Below the pieces are notes generated by a model that was not told where the DNA came from, ran no database searches, and saw only the letters and a list, made by a program, of their open reading frames with translations. A stretch of DNA of 64,000 nt from Paenibacillus swuensis (GTDB lineage Bacteria > Bacillota > Bacilli > Paenibacillales > DY6), in assembly GCF_001644605.1 (NCBI RefSeq), contig NZ_CP011388.1, positions 830,501 to 894,500 on the forward strand, in the 5' to 3' direction. Numbering within the stretch: position 1 is the first letter of the stretch; each line of letters opens with the position of its first letter. Position numbers and translations under genes: made by a program. Positions 35,351 through 43,636 of this stretch are shown here, piece by piece.

Positions 35351-36504
35351 GACGGGTCAGCCCCTTTCTTTTTGCCGCCGAAGAGCAGTTTAATGCCCCC
35401 CGCCATAAGCAGCAGCGAAACCAGCGTGGTTTGGAAATATTGATTATAGAACACATAGATTTGATTGTTGTCCAAAATACGCACCAGCAGGTCCACCAGC
35501 ACATGATCCAGCAAATAGAAACCGCCCAGCACCAGCAGTCCGATGCCGATCCAGCGTTGATGATTCATTAAACCTTCCACAAGAGGCACATCCTTCAGCG
35601 GCTCATTGGCCTGATATCGAGAAACTTGCTGCAGCGCGTCAAAAAAACTATAGAACCATATGATCGGGATTAGAAAAAGGAACAGCGACAGGCGCAGGAG
35701 ATCCAGCACGTAGACGGATAACAGGAAGAATGCCATGAACTGCAGTCCGCGCCGCTGCAATCCTAAGTACAAGTGGCCCGCTCCTGGAAAAATCGACAGC
35801 AGGGTTGCCACGACTTTACTTTTGCGGCCGGCTTCCCGGTGGTGATCCAAGTCCTCTAAGATGGTGCGATCGACCAGCACTTCGCCGCGTTGTTTGCGAT
35901 GCAATAATTGGACGGCGTCAAACATGGAATAGAACCAGATGACCGGCAGAGCGCCCAAGAAAACCAAGAATCCTTCCACGTTGGTCAGCACAGATACGAA
36001 AATCACCATAATGCCTAAGCCGAAGAATCCGATTAAAAGCGTAAGCCCTCGCTGCATTAATCCCAATTGGAAATGGCCGAGTCCCGGGATAAAAGACAGC
36101 AGGATGGTGAAGAATCGCTCATCTGCTCCTGTGCGCTGCGGGTATTGCAAGCTCGCCCCATTAAACGATGCAGAGGGCTCCTGTAACTCCCCGCCCGCGG
36201 AAACCTCGCCATAACCGGGAACACCAGCCGCCGCATATTGGCTTGGTATACGTCTGGCTCCGCCGGAGACCAGTGTGAAAATCATATCCAGGCCGCTGGC
36301 CAGCCAGATCATAACGGCCAGGATTGCTCCGGGTTCCCCCGCTTCTTCGCTTCCTGCGACCATAAGAAAGAAGGAAAACCCCAGTATGCCGATGATGCTG
36401 AAGGCATATATGATCGCTCTGATTTTGCGTTCCAAATAAAAGTGTCCTAAACCCGGTATAGCTGTCATGATCAATGCCAAAAAAGCATTCTTACGCGTAT
36501 TCAT
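35347..36504 (-). CDS. Polytopic membrane protein with three TM2-like PGxGHxYL repeats
   Basis: The product has 385 residues. Three copies of a two-helix unit begin with IPGLGHFYLERKIRA (near the N-terminus), IPGLGHFQLGLMQRG and FPGAGHLYLGLQRRG; each is followed by a second helix ending in a motif like IWFYSxFDAxQ or its divergent form. A single C-terminal helix pair follows. The PG-GH-YLG pattern is that of TM2-domain proteins. The ATG at 36502-36504 overlaps the anti-sigma stop as TAATG, with GGGGG upstream, so translation is coupled. Function unknown; it is probably part of the signal pathway. Confidence 0.75.
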   Translation of the reverse strand: MNTRKNAFLALIMTAIPGLGHFYLERKIRAIIYAFSIIGILGFSFFLMVAGSEEAGEPGAILAVMIWLASGLDMIFTLVSGGARRIPSQYAAAGVPGYGEVSAGGELQEPSASFNGASLQYPQRTGADERFFTILLSFIPGLGHFQLGLMQRGLTLLIGFFGLGIMVIFVSVLTNVEGFLVFLGALPVIWFYSMFDAVQLLHRKQRGEVLVDRTILEDLDHHREAGRKSKVVATLLSIFPGAGHLYLGLQRRGLQFMAFFLLSVYVLDLLRLSLFLFLIPIIWFYSFFDALQQVSRYQANEPLKDVPLVEGLMNHQRWIGIGLLVLGGFYLLDHVLVDLLVRILDNNQIYVFYNQYFQTTLVSLLLMAGGIKLLFGGKKKGADPS

Positions 36505-37160
36505 TATCTGCGATCCCCCTTTATCCATCCTTGAGCCGGCAATTCGTCCAAGACGCTGCCGGTTCTGTTCATAATCTGATCCGATATGGATCGGTATCCT
36601 TCGCCGTTGAGGTTTGTTGAAAGCTGGGTTGATTGCGTCAGCAAGCTCTGGAATACGCCGGAGGACATCAGCAACAACGTAATCGCGGCAGCAACAGCAT
36701 AGTGGAACCAGGTTCTGCGCCGTACCACTTTGTAAGCATCGGGTTTAGGCATCGCCGTTAATGCAACGGGTGCGGATTCGGTTTCTATGGCCGCCAACCG
36801 AAGCATAACCTGATCTGTAAATGCGGCTGAGACCGCGTCTGCGTGCTGTCCGACTGGCTGCATATCGGCTGTATTTGCCTGAACGTCACCCGTATTCACC
36901 TGCATGTCACCCGGATCTGGGTGCATGTCGCTCGCATCTAGCTGAATATCACCGGCACCCGCCTCCATCGCAACCATGTAAACACCTAAACATTGCTCGC
37001 AATCGTACAGATGATCTTCCATGCGCAGCTGTTCAGCATCTGTCAACGAACCGATCGCATACTGTCGCCACGCCGACTCGGTGTAATGCGCTCCTGCTTT
37101 TGCAGCTTCCGTACCTTCCACGTCTACCCCTTTTTTCGGGACTCTCGCCTCTTCCGTCAT
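36504..37160 (-). CDS. Anti-sigma factor with zinc-finger motif and one membrane helix
   Basis: The product has 218 residues. Near the N-terminus is an anti-sigma zinc-finger pattern (RMEDHLYDCEQCLGVYM, H-x3-C-x2-C). A region of short acidic repeats follows (GDMQVNTGDVQANTADMQ), then one membrane helix at about 150-170 (YAVAAAITLLLMSSGVF) and an external C-terminal tail of about 45 residues. The ATG at 37158-37160 overlaps the sigma stop by 4 bases and follows GGAGGAGG. It should hold the ECF sigma factor at the membrane until a signal arrives. Confidence 0.85.
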   Translation of the reverse strand: MTEEARVPKKGVDVEGTEAAKAGAHYTESAWRQYAIGSLTDAEQLRMEDHLYDCEQCLGVYMVAMEAGAGDIQLDASDMHPDPGDMQVNTGDVQANTADMQPVGQHADAVSAAFTDQVMLRLAAIETESAPVALTAMPKPDAYKVVRRRTWFHYAVAAAITLLLMSSGVFQSLLTQSTQLSTNLNGEGYRSISDQIMNRTGSVLDELPAQGWIKGDRR

Positions 37161-37750
37161 CTGAAGTCCTCCTCCTTCCAGTGTTCTCGCATCCACTTGC
37201 GCGCCCGGTAGAGCTTCGACTCTACCGTCTTCACTTCAACCCCCTGCTCCGCGGCAATCTCCTGATAGCTCTGCTCGCGTATATAGTAAGCCTGAATGAC
37301 CTCGCGATAATTCTCGGGCATTTCATGTATGCGGCGTTCCAGGTCCCGAGCCCGCTCCCGCAGGGCGTAAGCTTGCTCCACCGGGCGTTCGCCCGCCATG
37401 ACGGCGGCGCTCGCCGCAACCGCTGCGGCCGCGGGACGCCGGGCTGCCGCGGCCGCCGGCCCTTGCGCCAAGGCTTCGCGCAGCTCGCCCGGCGCCTCCA
37501 CAAGCTCCTCGCGGCTTCGCGCCCGCCGCCGCGACACATCGATGGCGTGGTTCACCGCCAATCGGGACACCCACGTCTTGAAGCCTTGTCCGTGGTACTG
37601 CGGAAGGGAGAGATACAGCTTCACGAACACTTCCTGCGCCGTGTCTTCGGCATCCTTCGGATGCTTCAGCACCGAGTACACCAGCCGGTACACTTGCGCC
37701 TGATACGAATCCACAATTGCCCGGAACGCTTCGCGGTCTCCCGCCAGCAC
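37157..37750 (-). CDS. ECF-type RNA polymerase sigma factor (SigW-like)
   Basis: The protein has about 197 residues. Region 2 reads YRLVYSVLKHPKDAEDTAQEVFVK (key residues DAEDTAQ) and region 4 has YREVIQAYYIREQSYQEIAAEQGV and VESKLYRARKWM. The linker between them holds an unusual Ala-rich insert (GPAAAAARRPAAAAVAA). The coordinates use a GTG at 37750, but that has no ribosome site. The best site (GGGGGAG) would place the start at an ATC codon (37777), adding IEESKTIER, which matches how such proteins usually begin. The first gene of a four-gene overlapping operon. It redirects RNA polymerase to envelope-stress-type promoters. Confidence 0.9.
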   Translation of the reverse strand: MLAGDREAFRAIVDSYQAQVYRLVYSVLKHPKDAEDTAQEVFVKLYLSLPQYHGQGFKTWVSRLAVNHAIDVSRRRARSREELVEAPGELREALAQGPAAAAARRPAAAAVAASAAVMAGERPVEQAYALRERARDLERRIHEMPENYREVIQAYYIREQSYQEIAAEQGVEVKTVESKLYRARKWMREHWKEEDFR

Positions 37751-37810
37751 CCGTTCAATTGTCTTGCTCTCTTCGATTGCCCTCTCCCCCTTCCCTATAA
37801 ATAGACGAAA

Positions 37811-37830
37811 GCAGGGGGTGGTCCCCCTGC
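37811..37830 (-). terminator. Hairpin between the acetyltransferase and sigma-factor genes
   Basis: GCAGGGGG and CCCCCTGC form a perfect 8-bp stem around TGGT, followed on the minus strand by TTTCGTCTATTTAT. It is a weak terminator for the acetyltransferase gene or an attenuator before the sigma gene. Confidence 0.5.
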
Positions 37831-37864
37831 AGTTGGTTTAAGAATTATTTTGCCCAGTTGCCAA

Positions 37865-38290
37865 TTAAGTCTTCCGGGTCATCATCTCATCGGTCACAAA
37901 ACCGAATCGCTCATAAAGTCCATGCGCGTCGCGCGTTGCCAGCCGCTGTTTCGTCTGCTTCACATCCGGGTGGTCCAGCACGCAGCTCATCAGCCACTTG
38001 CCCAAGCCCCGTCCGCGGTAATCTTCATGCACAATCACGTCGCAAATCCACGAAAACACCACCTTGTCCGTGACCACCCGCGCGTAACCGATCTGCTTGC
38101 CCAGCACATCATATAAGCCGAAACTGAGGGAGTTCCGCACACTTTCCACAATACTGCCGCGAACCCGATCCGACGCCCAATACGATTTCGACAACTCTCT
38201 GCATATAAAATCGATGTCCAGCAGCTCGCCCGAGTCGCTGACTTTGTATAACCCTTTCTTCCATTCCACCGGTCGTTCCACTCCGTTCAC
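37865..38290 (-). CDS. GNAT-family N-acetyltransferase
   Basis: The 141-residue protein has the acetyl-CoA-binding motif A (ICDVIVHEDYRGRGLGKWLMS) and a C-terminal YERFGF motif B. The start is uncertain: the GTG at 38290 lacks a good ribosome site and an inner GTG is possible. It resembles small cytoplasmic acetyltransferases of the YitH/ElaA kind with an N-terminal LYKVSDSGELLD segment. Substrate unknown. It lies just upstream of the sigma operon on the same strand, separated by a hairpin. Confidence 0.85.
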   Translation of the reverse strand: MNGVERPVEWKKGLYKVSDSGELLDIDFICRELSKSYWASDRVRGSIVESVRNSLSFGLYDVLGKQIGYARVVTDKVVFSWICDVIVHEDYRGRGLGKWLMSCVLDHPDVKQTKQRLATRDAHGLYERFGFVTDEMMTRKT

Positions 38291-38429
38291 CGTTTCGTTT
38301 ATCGTAGACTAGGAAATACTAACTCATTATTGGTATTATATATAGGGATTGTGTTTAAAAGCTACTATAATTAAGTCATCAGCGCAGTACATACAAGTTA
38401 GCAGCTGAAGTCCGGAGGAGGACATAACA

Positions 38430-39854
38430 ATGGAAATGAAAAGTTTTATGGGCGGTAAAAGTGTGATTCTGCGTCTGGAGATGGATACGGAGAAAATCCG
38501 GTTCGGGGAAGTGGCGAATTTCATTTCGCAGGCGGGCGGCGATATTGTGGCGATTGACGTTATTCAGACGAGCAAAAATGTCACCGTACGCGACCTCACC
38601 ATCACAGTTGGCGAATCCGGACACATTCAGAAGATTATAGAGAGCATTCCGCAGCTGTCGGGTGTGAAACTTGTTAATATTTCGGACCGGACGTTCCTGT
38701 TACACCTCGGGGGCAAAATCGCGATCACGTCCAAAACACCAATCCAGAACCGCGACGATCTGTCCCGCGTGTATACGCCGGATGTGGCGCGTGTGTGTCT
38801 GGCGATCAAGGAGGATGAGAACAAGGCTTACTCCCTTACGATCAAAAGAAACACCGTAGCCGTCGTATCCGACGGAACCGCCGTGCTGGGCCTCGGCGAT
38901 ATCGGGCCTTACGCGGCGATGCCTGTCATGGAAGGGAAGGCGATGCTGTTTAAGCAGTTCGCAGATGTTGACGCGTTCCCGATCTGCCTGGACACGAAGG
39001 ATACCGAAGAGATCATCCGCTCCATCAAGGCCATCGCGCCGGGATTCGGCGGCATTAATCTGGAGGATATCTCCTCCCCGCGTTGCTTCGAAATCGAAGA
39101 GCGGTTGCGTAACGAGCTCGACATCCCGGTGTTCCACGACGATCAGCACGGAACCGCGGTGGTGCTTTACGCGGGCTTGATCAGCGCGCTGAAGGTCGTG
39201 GGCAAATCGATTAAAGACGTGCGCGTCGTCGTCTGCGGTATTGGCGCGGCGGGGATTGCCTGCACGAAGATTTTGCTTGCCGCTGGCGTGAAGGAGATTG
39301 TCGGGGTCGACCGGGAGGGAATGATTACGGCGGACCGGGTATACGACAATCCGATGTGGAACTGGTACGCGTCGAAGACGAATCCGGGGCGCAAAAGCGG
39401 CACGCTGCAGGAAGCGATGGTCGGCGCGGACGTATTCATCGGCTTGTCCGCCGGCGGCATCCTGAAGCGCGAGAATGTGGCGACGATGGCTGCGGATCCG
39501 ATCGTGTTCGCGATGGCGAACCCTACGCCGGAGATTATGCCGCAGGAAGTGGAAGACATCGTTGGCGTGATGGCCACGGGCCGTTCGGACTTCCCGAACC
39601 AGATCAACAACGTGCTGTGCTTCCCGGGCATCTTCCGCGCGGCTCTGGATTGCCGCGCAAGCGAGATCAACGAGGAGATGAAGCTTGCCGCGGCGGAAGC
39701 GATTGCCGACTCCATCTCCGACGAGGAGCGCGACCGGTTCTACATCATCCCTTCGCCGTTCAACACGAAGGTTGTGAAGAAGATGCGCGACAGCGTTATT
39801 CGCGCAGCCATGGCCACCGGCGTCGCGCGCCGTGTACCGCGGGAGTATCGGTAG
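38430..39854 (+). CDS. NAD(P)-dependent malic enzyme with N-terminal ACT domain
   Basis: The 474-residue protein has an ACT domain (about 10-85), then the malic enzyme N-domain with VYTPDVARV (Tyr), and LGLGDIGPYAAMPVMEGKA (Lys). The metal-binding motif is FHDDQHGTA, and the NAD-binding VVVCGIGAAGIACT and MANPTPEIMP follow. It converts malate to pyruvate and carbon dioxide. The ACT domain suggests control by an amino acid or other small ligand. The nearest Bacillus enzyme type is YtsJ. GGAGGAGG precedes the ATG, and a perfect terminator follows. Confidence 0.93.
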   Translation: MEMKSFMGGKSVILRLEMDTEKIRFGEVANFISQAGGDIVAIDVIQTSKNVTVRDLTITVGESGHIQKIIESIPQLSGVKLVNISDRTFLLHLGGKIAITSKTPIQNRDDLSRVYTPDVARVCLAIKEDENKAYSLTIKRNTVAVVSDGTAVLGLGDIGPYAAMPVMEGKAMLFKQFADVDAFPICLDTKDTEEIIRSIKAIAPGFGGINLEDISSPRCFEIEERLRNELDIPVFHDDQHGTAVVLYAGLISALKVVGKSIKDVRVVVCGIGAAGIACTKILLAAGVKEIVGVDREGMITADRVYDNPMWNWYASKTNPGRKSGTLQEAMVGADVFIGLSAGGILKRENVATMAADPIVFAMANPTPEIMPQEVEDIVGVMATGRSDFPNQINNVLCFPGIFRAALDCRASEINEEMKLAAAEAIADSISDEERDRFYIIPSPFNTKVVKKMRDSVIRAAMATGVARRVPREYR

Positions 39855-39868
39855 GTTTTGAACGCAAG

Positions 39869-39907
39869 CAACCCCGGAAGTCATACATCTTCCGGGGTTG
39901 TTCTTTG
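39869..39907 (+). terminator. Terminator of the malic enzyme gene
   Basis: A perfect 12-bp stem, CAACCCCGGAAG (39869-39880) with CTTCCGGGGTTG (39889-39900), followed by TTCTTTG. Confidence 0.9.
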
Positions 39908-39950
39908 TGGCCATGGAGTTGCTGCCGGGAAAACGGTGCGGCACGTATAA

Positions 39951-40128
39951 ATAACGTTAATTTTTAACGCTATCTTATTTTATTTGATTAATAACGTTAA
40001 AATTTAACGCTATTTTGGAGACTTCCATCAGAAGTTGCCTATTTGACTCCCCATGACGTTAAATAGCGTTAAAATTTATCACTATTTTGTCAGAAAATAA
40101 AAATAACGATAAAAAATATCCTTATTGG
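39951..40128. repeat. Palindromic AT-rich intergenic repeats (three clear copies, one decayed)
   Basis: Units with the core AACGTTAAAATTTAACGC lie at 39951-39976 and 39991-40016; a changed copy is at 40061-40087 and a decayed one near 40103-40128. Each is close to a perfect palindrome ending in CTATTTT. They fill the gap between two convergent genes, which holds no gene I can support. Confidence 0.6.
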
Positions 40129-40156
40129 TTTCTACAGTTCGGAATGGCCGTGCGGG

Positions 40157-41071
40157 TCAGACTTCTTGCCATGGTAAGTATTCCGGCAGCCGGATGTCAC
40201 CCCACCCGCTTACATTGCATTGACCAAACTCGTTATCCCCCACAGCAACCACGGTGCCGTCCGACTTAAGGCCGACGGTATGGGCACAACCCGCTGCAAT
40301 CGCCACTATATCGCGCCAATCCCCTACATTACATTGGCCATATGCATTCCAACCCGCAGCCTCCACCGTACCGTCCGCTTTTAGACCAATGGTATGATTA
40401 CTTCCCACCGCTATCGCCACTATTTCATGCCAGCCGCTTACATCGCACTGGTTATGTTTGTTGAAACCCACAACCTTCACCGTGCCATCCGATTGAAGAC
40501 CTATCGTATGTAGATAACCTGCCCCGACCGCCACAATATTGCTCCAACCGCTTACTTTGCACTGACCATATCGATTATTACCCACAGCCCTCACCGTTAC
40601 GTCCCCTTGAAGACCGACTGTATGCCAGTCCCCAACCGCGATTGCCACCATATCCCGCCAGCCGCTTACGTCGCATTCAAGTTCATGATTTCGGCCCGCA
40701 GCAACCACCGTGCCATCCGATTTCAGCCCAACGATACGGCGCCAACCTGCCGCAACGGCTACAATATCGCACCAGTCGTTCACATTACATTGGCCATGCT
40801 TATTCCAACCCACTGCCACCACCGTACTGTCAGACTTAAGACCGACGGTATGCGCATTGCCCGTGTTCGTGGCCATATGAACATTACCAGCCGCTACCGC
40901 GACAATATTGAGCCAACCGCTTACATCGCATTGGCCAAATCCGTTATCACCCGCAGCAACCACCGTACCGTCCAATTTCAGCCCAACGGTATGACGAGGG
41001 CCTGCCGCTAGGGTCTCTTTAGGCCTCCGATTCACCTTTAACACCGCTTCGTGCGGGGAATTGTTCTGCAT
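40157..41071 (-). CDS. RCC1-like seven-repeat protein, cytoplasmic
   Basis: The 304-residue protein is almost wholly made of seven RCC1-type repeats of about 37-47 residues, with the pattern HTVGLKSDGTVVAVG-N--GQC-VSGW--IVAVAAG, expected to fold as a seven-bladed propeller. Repeat 2 has about 10 extra residues (NVHMATNTGN). There is no signal peptide or membrane segment, so it stays in the cytoplasm. Its ribosome site AGGAGG is formed by the last two Arg codons of adaA, 8 bases separating the two genes. A propeller like this is normally a protein- or DNA-binding scaffold. Its role here is unknown; co-expression with adaA suggests a link to alkylation response. Confidence 0.85.
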   Translation of the reverse strand: MQNNSPHEAVLKVNRRPKETLAAGPRHTVGLKLDGTVVAAGDNGFGQCDVSGWLNIVAVAAGNVHMATNTGNAHTVGLKSDSTVVAVGWNKHGQCNVNDWCDIVAVAAGWRRIVGLKSDGTVVAAGRNHELECDVSGWRDMVAIAVGDWHTVGLQGDVTVRAVGNNRYGQCKVSGWSNIVAVGAGYLHTIGLQSDGTVKVVGFNKHNQCDVSGWHEIVAIAVGSNHTIGLKADGTVEAAGWNAYGQCNVGDWRDIVAIAAGCAHTVGLKSDGTVVAVGDNEFGQCNVSGWGDIRLPEYLPWQEV

Positions 41072-41079
41072 GGTTTGGT

Positions 41080-41640
41080 TTACCTCCTTTTGCGGAAATC
41101 TGCGGGGGTGAATCCTGTTTTCTTTTTGAACACGGTAATGAAATAAGACGAATTCGTCATCCCTACCGCAGATCCGACTTCAGCGACGGTATATTCCGTA
41201 GATAAGAGCAACTTTTTAGCCTGCTTTATTCTCAATTGTTGAATATATTCACCCGGTGTAAGTCCCTTTACGCGCTTGAATACCCGGATCATATGATAGG
41301 GACTAGCATGGAAGACATCCGCCAGTGATTCAAGATTCAGCGGCTCCATGTAATGCTTGTTGATGTAAGCTTCGATGTGAGCTGCCCATTCCTCAAGCGG
41401 GCCCAGCACACCCTGGGGTTTACATCGTTTACAGGGACGGAACTGGGCGGATTCCGCATGTACGGCATTTTGAAACAAAAGGACGTTTTCCCGGTTCGGC
41501 ACTCTCGATTTACAGGAAGGTTTGCAAAAAATGCCCGTCGTCCTCACCGCATAAATAAAAGTATGATCGTACACCCGATTATTACGTACAATGGCTTGCC
41601 ACTGTTCTTCTGTTAATTCCGCTTGACCATTTACCATCAT
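41080..41640 (-). CDS. adaA: AdaA-type methylphosphotriester-DNA methyltransferase/AraC activator
   Basis: The product has about 186 residues. The N-terminal Ada zinc domain has Cys in FCKPSC and RPCKRCKPQG (the four ligands, one of them the methyl acceptor). Two AraC-type helix-turn-helices follow (LNLESLADVFHASPYHMIRVFK and YTVAEVGSAVGMTNSSYFI). It repairs methylphosphotriesters in DNA and, once methylated, activates the adaptive response. The ATG at 41640 is preferred because GGAGGTG lies 6 bases before it. In Bacillus adaA is followed by adaB; here no O6-alkylguanine transferase gene follows and an RCC1-like gene takes that place. Confidence 0.92.
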   Translation of the reverse strand: MMVNGQAELTEEQWQAIVRNNRVYDHTFIYAVRTTGIFCKPSCKSRVPNRENVLLFQNAVHAESAQFRPCKRCKPQGVLGPLEEWAAHIEAYINKHYMEPLNLESLADVFHASPYHMIRVFKRVKGLTPGEYIQQLRIKQAKKLLLSTEYTVAEVGSAVGMTNSSYFITVFKKKTGFTPADFRKRR

Positions 41641-41824
41641 CCGCCTCACCTCCTCCATAGCATACCCTCTCTCTCTACCTAAATGAACCCAAACCAGCTA
41701 TAAAAGCAAGATATCTACAGATGACTTGTTCAGGGCAACAGCGGGAAAGAGAGAGCAACATTTCAAATGTGCATCCATGATAAAACGGAGTTGTAAGCAA
41801 ATGACAATATGAGGAGCTGTGTTC

Positions 41825-42592
41825 ATGATGAGGAACTTGGAAGGTAAAGTAGCGCTGGTTACGGGAGCAAGCGGCGGAATCGGGCGGGCTATTGCTCAAC
41901 GCTTCGCACAAGAAGGCGCGTTAGTAGCCGTCCATTACGGTAAAAACCGCGAGGCCGCGCTAAAGACGGTACGTATTATTGAAGAAGGAGGCGGAGCGGC
42001 TTTTCCCGTCGGAGCGGACTTGGGTCGTGTACAGGGCGTGAAACAATTATATGATTCACTCGATGCTGAACTGCTGTCGCGAACCGGAAAGACTGAAGTG
42101 GACCTTCTTGTGAACAATGCGGGCATAGCTCTATTCGGCACGGTGGACAATACGGAGGAATCGGACTTTGATGCTATTTTCGCTGTTAATGTCAAAGGCC
42201 CGTTCTACAGCATTCAGCATGCTTTGCCCCGGATGCGCGAACAAGGCCGGATCATTAACATTTCGTCCGCGGTGACAAGAATCGCCATCCCTGACGTGAC
42301 CGCTTACAGTATGACCAAAGGAGCTATAAACACCCTAACATTGGCCTTGGCTAAACAATTGGCTCCCCGCGGCATAACCGTGAACGCTATTCTGCCTGGT
42401 TTCGTTGCCACCGATATGAATGCCGCCATGCTTCAAGATCCGGATTCCCGAAAGATCGGCGCTGACTTCTCTGCCTTCGGCAGGTGGGGAGAGCCGCAAG
42501 ATATAGCGGACATCGCCGGTTATCTTGCCTCCCCCGACAGTCGATGGATTACTGGGCAGCTCATCGATGCCAGCGGCGGCTCTCACCTGTAA
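41825..42592 (+). CDS. Short-chain dehydrogenase/reductase (SDR)
   Basis: The product has about 255 residues with the classical SDR pattern: TGASGGIGRA (cofactor loop), NNAG, catalytic Ser in NISSAV, YSMTK (Tyr and Lys), and the PG motif in ILPGFVATDM. The C-terminal GQLIDASGG is also typical. It oxidises or reduces an alcohol/ketone using NAD(P). The ATG at 41825 follows GAGGAG by 8 bases; the next ATG (41828) is equally possible. It is divergent from adaA and has its own terminator. Substrate unknown. Confidence 0.92.
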   Translation: MMRNLEGKVALVTGASGGIGRAIAQRFAQEGALVAVHYGKNREAALKTVRIIEEGGGAAFPVGADLGRVQGVKQLYDSLDAELLSRTGKTEVDLLVNNAGIALFGTVDNTEESDFDAIFAVNVKGPFYSIQHALPRMREQGRIINISSAVTRIAIPDVTAYSMTKGAINTLTLALAKQLAPRGITVNAILPGFVATDMNAAMLQDPDSRKIGADFSAFGRWGEPQDIADIAGYLASPDSRWITGQLIDASGGSHL

Positions 42593-42597
42593 CCTTA

Positions 42598-42634
42598 AAA
42601 AGTCCGGTTCCCGCTTGGGGCCGGACTTCTTTTC
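42598..42634 (+). terminator. Terminator of the SDR gene, possibly bidirectional
   Basis: AAGTCCGG (42600-42607) pairs with CCGGACTT (42621-42628), followed by CTTTTC; on the minus strand AAAA lies on the other side, so it may also end the lipoprotein transcript. Confidence 0.75.
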
Positions 42635-42654
42635 ATTGTGAAACAGACCGCCGG

Positions 42655-43471
42655 CTAATCGATATTCGCCAGATACCACTGTCCTGATGTGTCCTTCAGT
42701 GCTGTAAAGGTAAGCATCCCTTGAGTCTTGACCCCTTCCCTGCTCACTTCGTGTTCCACGTTAATGTTAATCCGTCCAGTTTCGGGATCGAAAGGTTCCA
42801 TACCGCGAATCCCGCTAAAACGGTGCTGCTCATCTTCATTGATCATATAATCGAGAAAATCCCAGCTTCCATGCCGCTTCCAGAACTGGTTTCTGTGAAG
42901 TCTGCGCCTTGCCGCTGTCTGTAACGAACCTGATGGAATTCATCATCCCCAGAAAGACAGGAAGCATCGTTTCTTGGTCTTGCTCTGGGTAGCGTAATCG
43001 GATGAGCAAGCTTCTGCCCTCGTGCGTAAATTCAAAATAATCATAGGAGATACCATTGTTGCTTTCCGTACCTTTGTACTCTTTATATTTGGCCAGAGAT
43101 TCCTTCTGCACATTAGGCTTATAGGGGACCTGCCCTTGCTCGAAGAGTGAGAACAGATTGCGCTGATTCTCCGATCCCCATTCTGTTCCGTCCTTCAATT
43201 TATACTCCTCTATTCCTTCGGGCATGTAGAAGCCGTATGGCAATAACAGAGCTTTTCGGAACGTGGCGGTTCCTTCCGGGCCTTTCAGGTACTCGGTTCC
43301 GTCATAGGTTTGGATGCCTTGTTGAAATACAGTTATGGATTTTGTCGTATCAGAATTTTGGACAACAGGGGTAACGGGCTTTTCAGGCTTCTTCTCTTGC
43401 GTGCAAGCTGATATGACCAGAGTCATAGTCATTGAAACTACAACGGAGTAGACTAATTTTTTAGTATTCAT
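42655..43471 (-). pseudogene. Lipoprotein gene interrupted by a one-base frameshift
   Basis: The reading from ATG 43471 (GAGGTG 6 bases upstream) has a lipobox VISAC and a domain with TVFQQGIQTYDGTEYLKG and DYFEFTHEGRSLLIRLRYPE. It goes out of frame at CAGAAACC (about 42895-42900) and stops near 42836. Removing one A gives QNQFWKRHGSWDFLDYM and joins in frame to INEDEQHRFSG..GQWYLANID, ending at 42655. The joined product of about 271 residues is coherent and soluble after its lipid anchor. I do not recognise the family. It is a real pseudogene or a sequence error. Confidence 0.7.
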
Positions 43472-43636
43472 TCGCTCACCTCTAGCTTTAAGACGCAGGA
43501 AATGTGGATTATGTTTCCAAAAAAATAGCACCGCTGGGTTGCACTGAGGGTTAACGTTTACTCCAACTTGCATAGGCGGTTTAACGAATGGACAACCTAC
43601 GATGGATTGCACATTAACAAAGGGGGTAACTTACTC

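Noticed and set aside
38700-39944. A 414-codon open frame antisense to the malic enzyme gene
   Set aside because: The sense gene is certain; the antisense product is an Arg/His-rich shadow.
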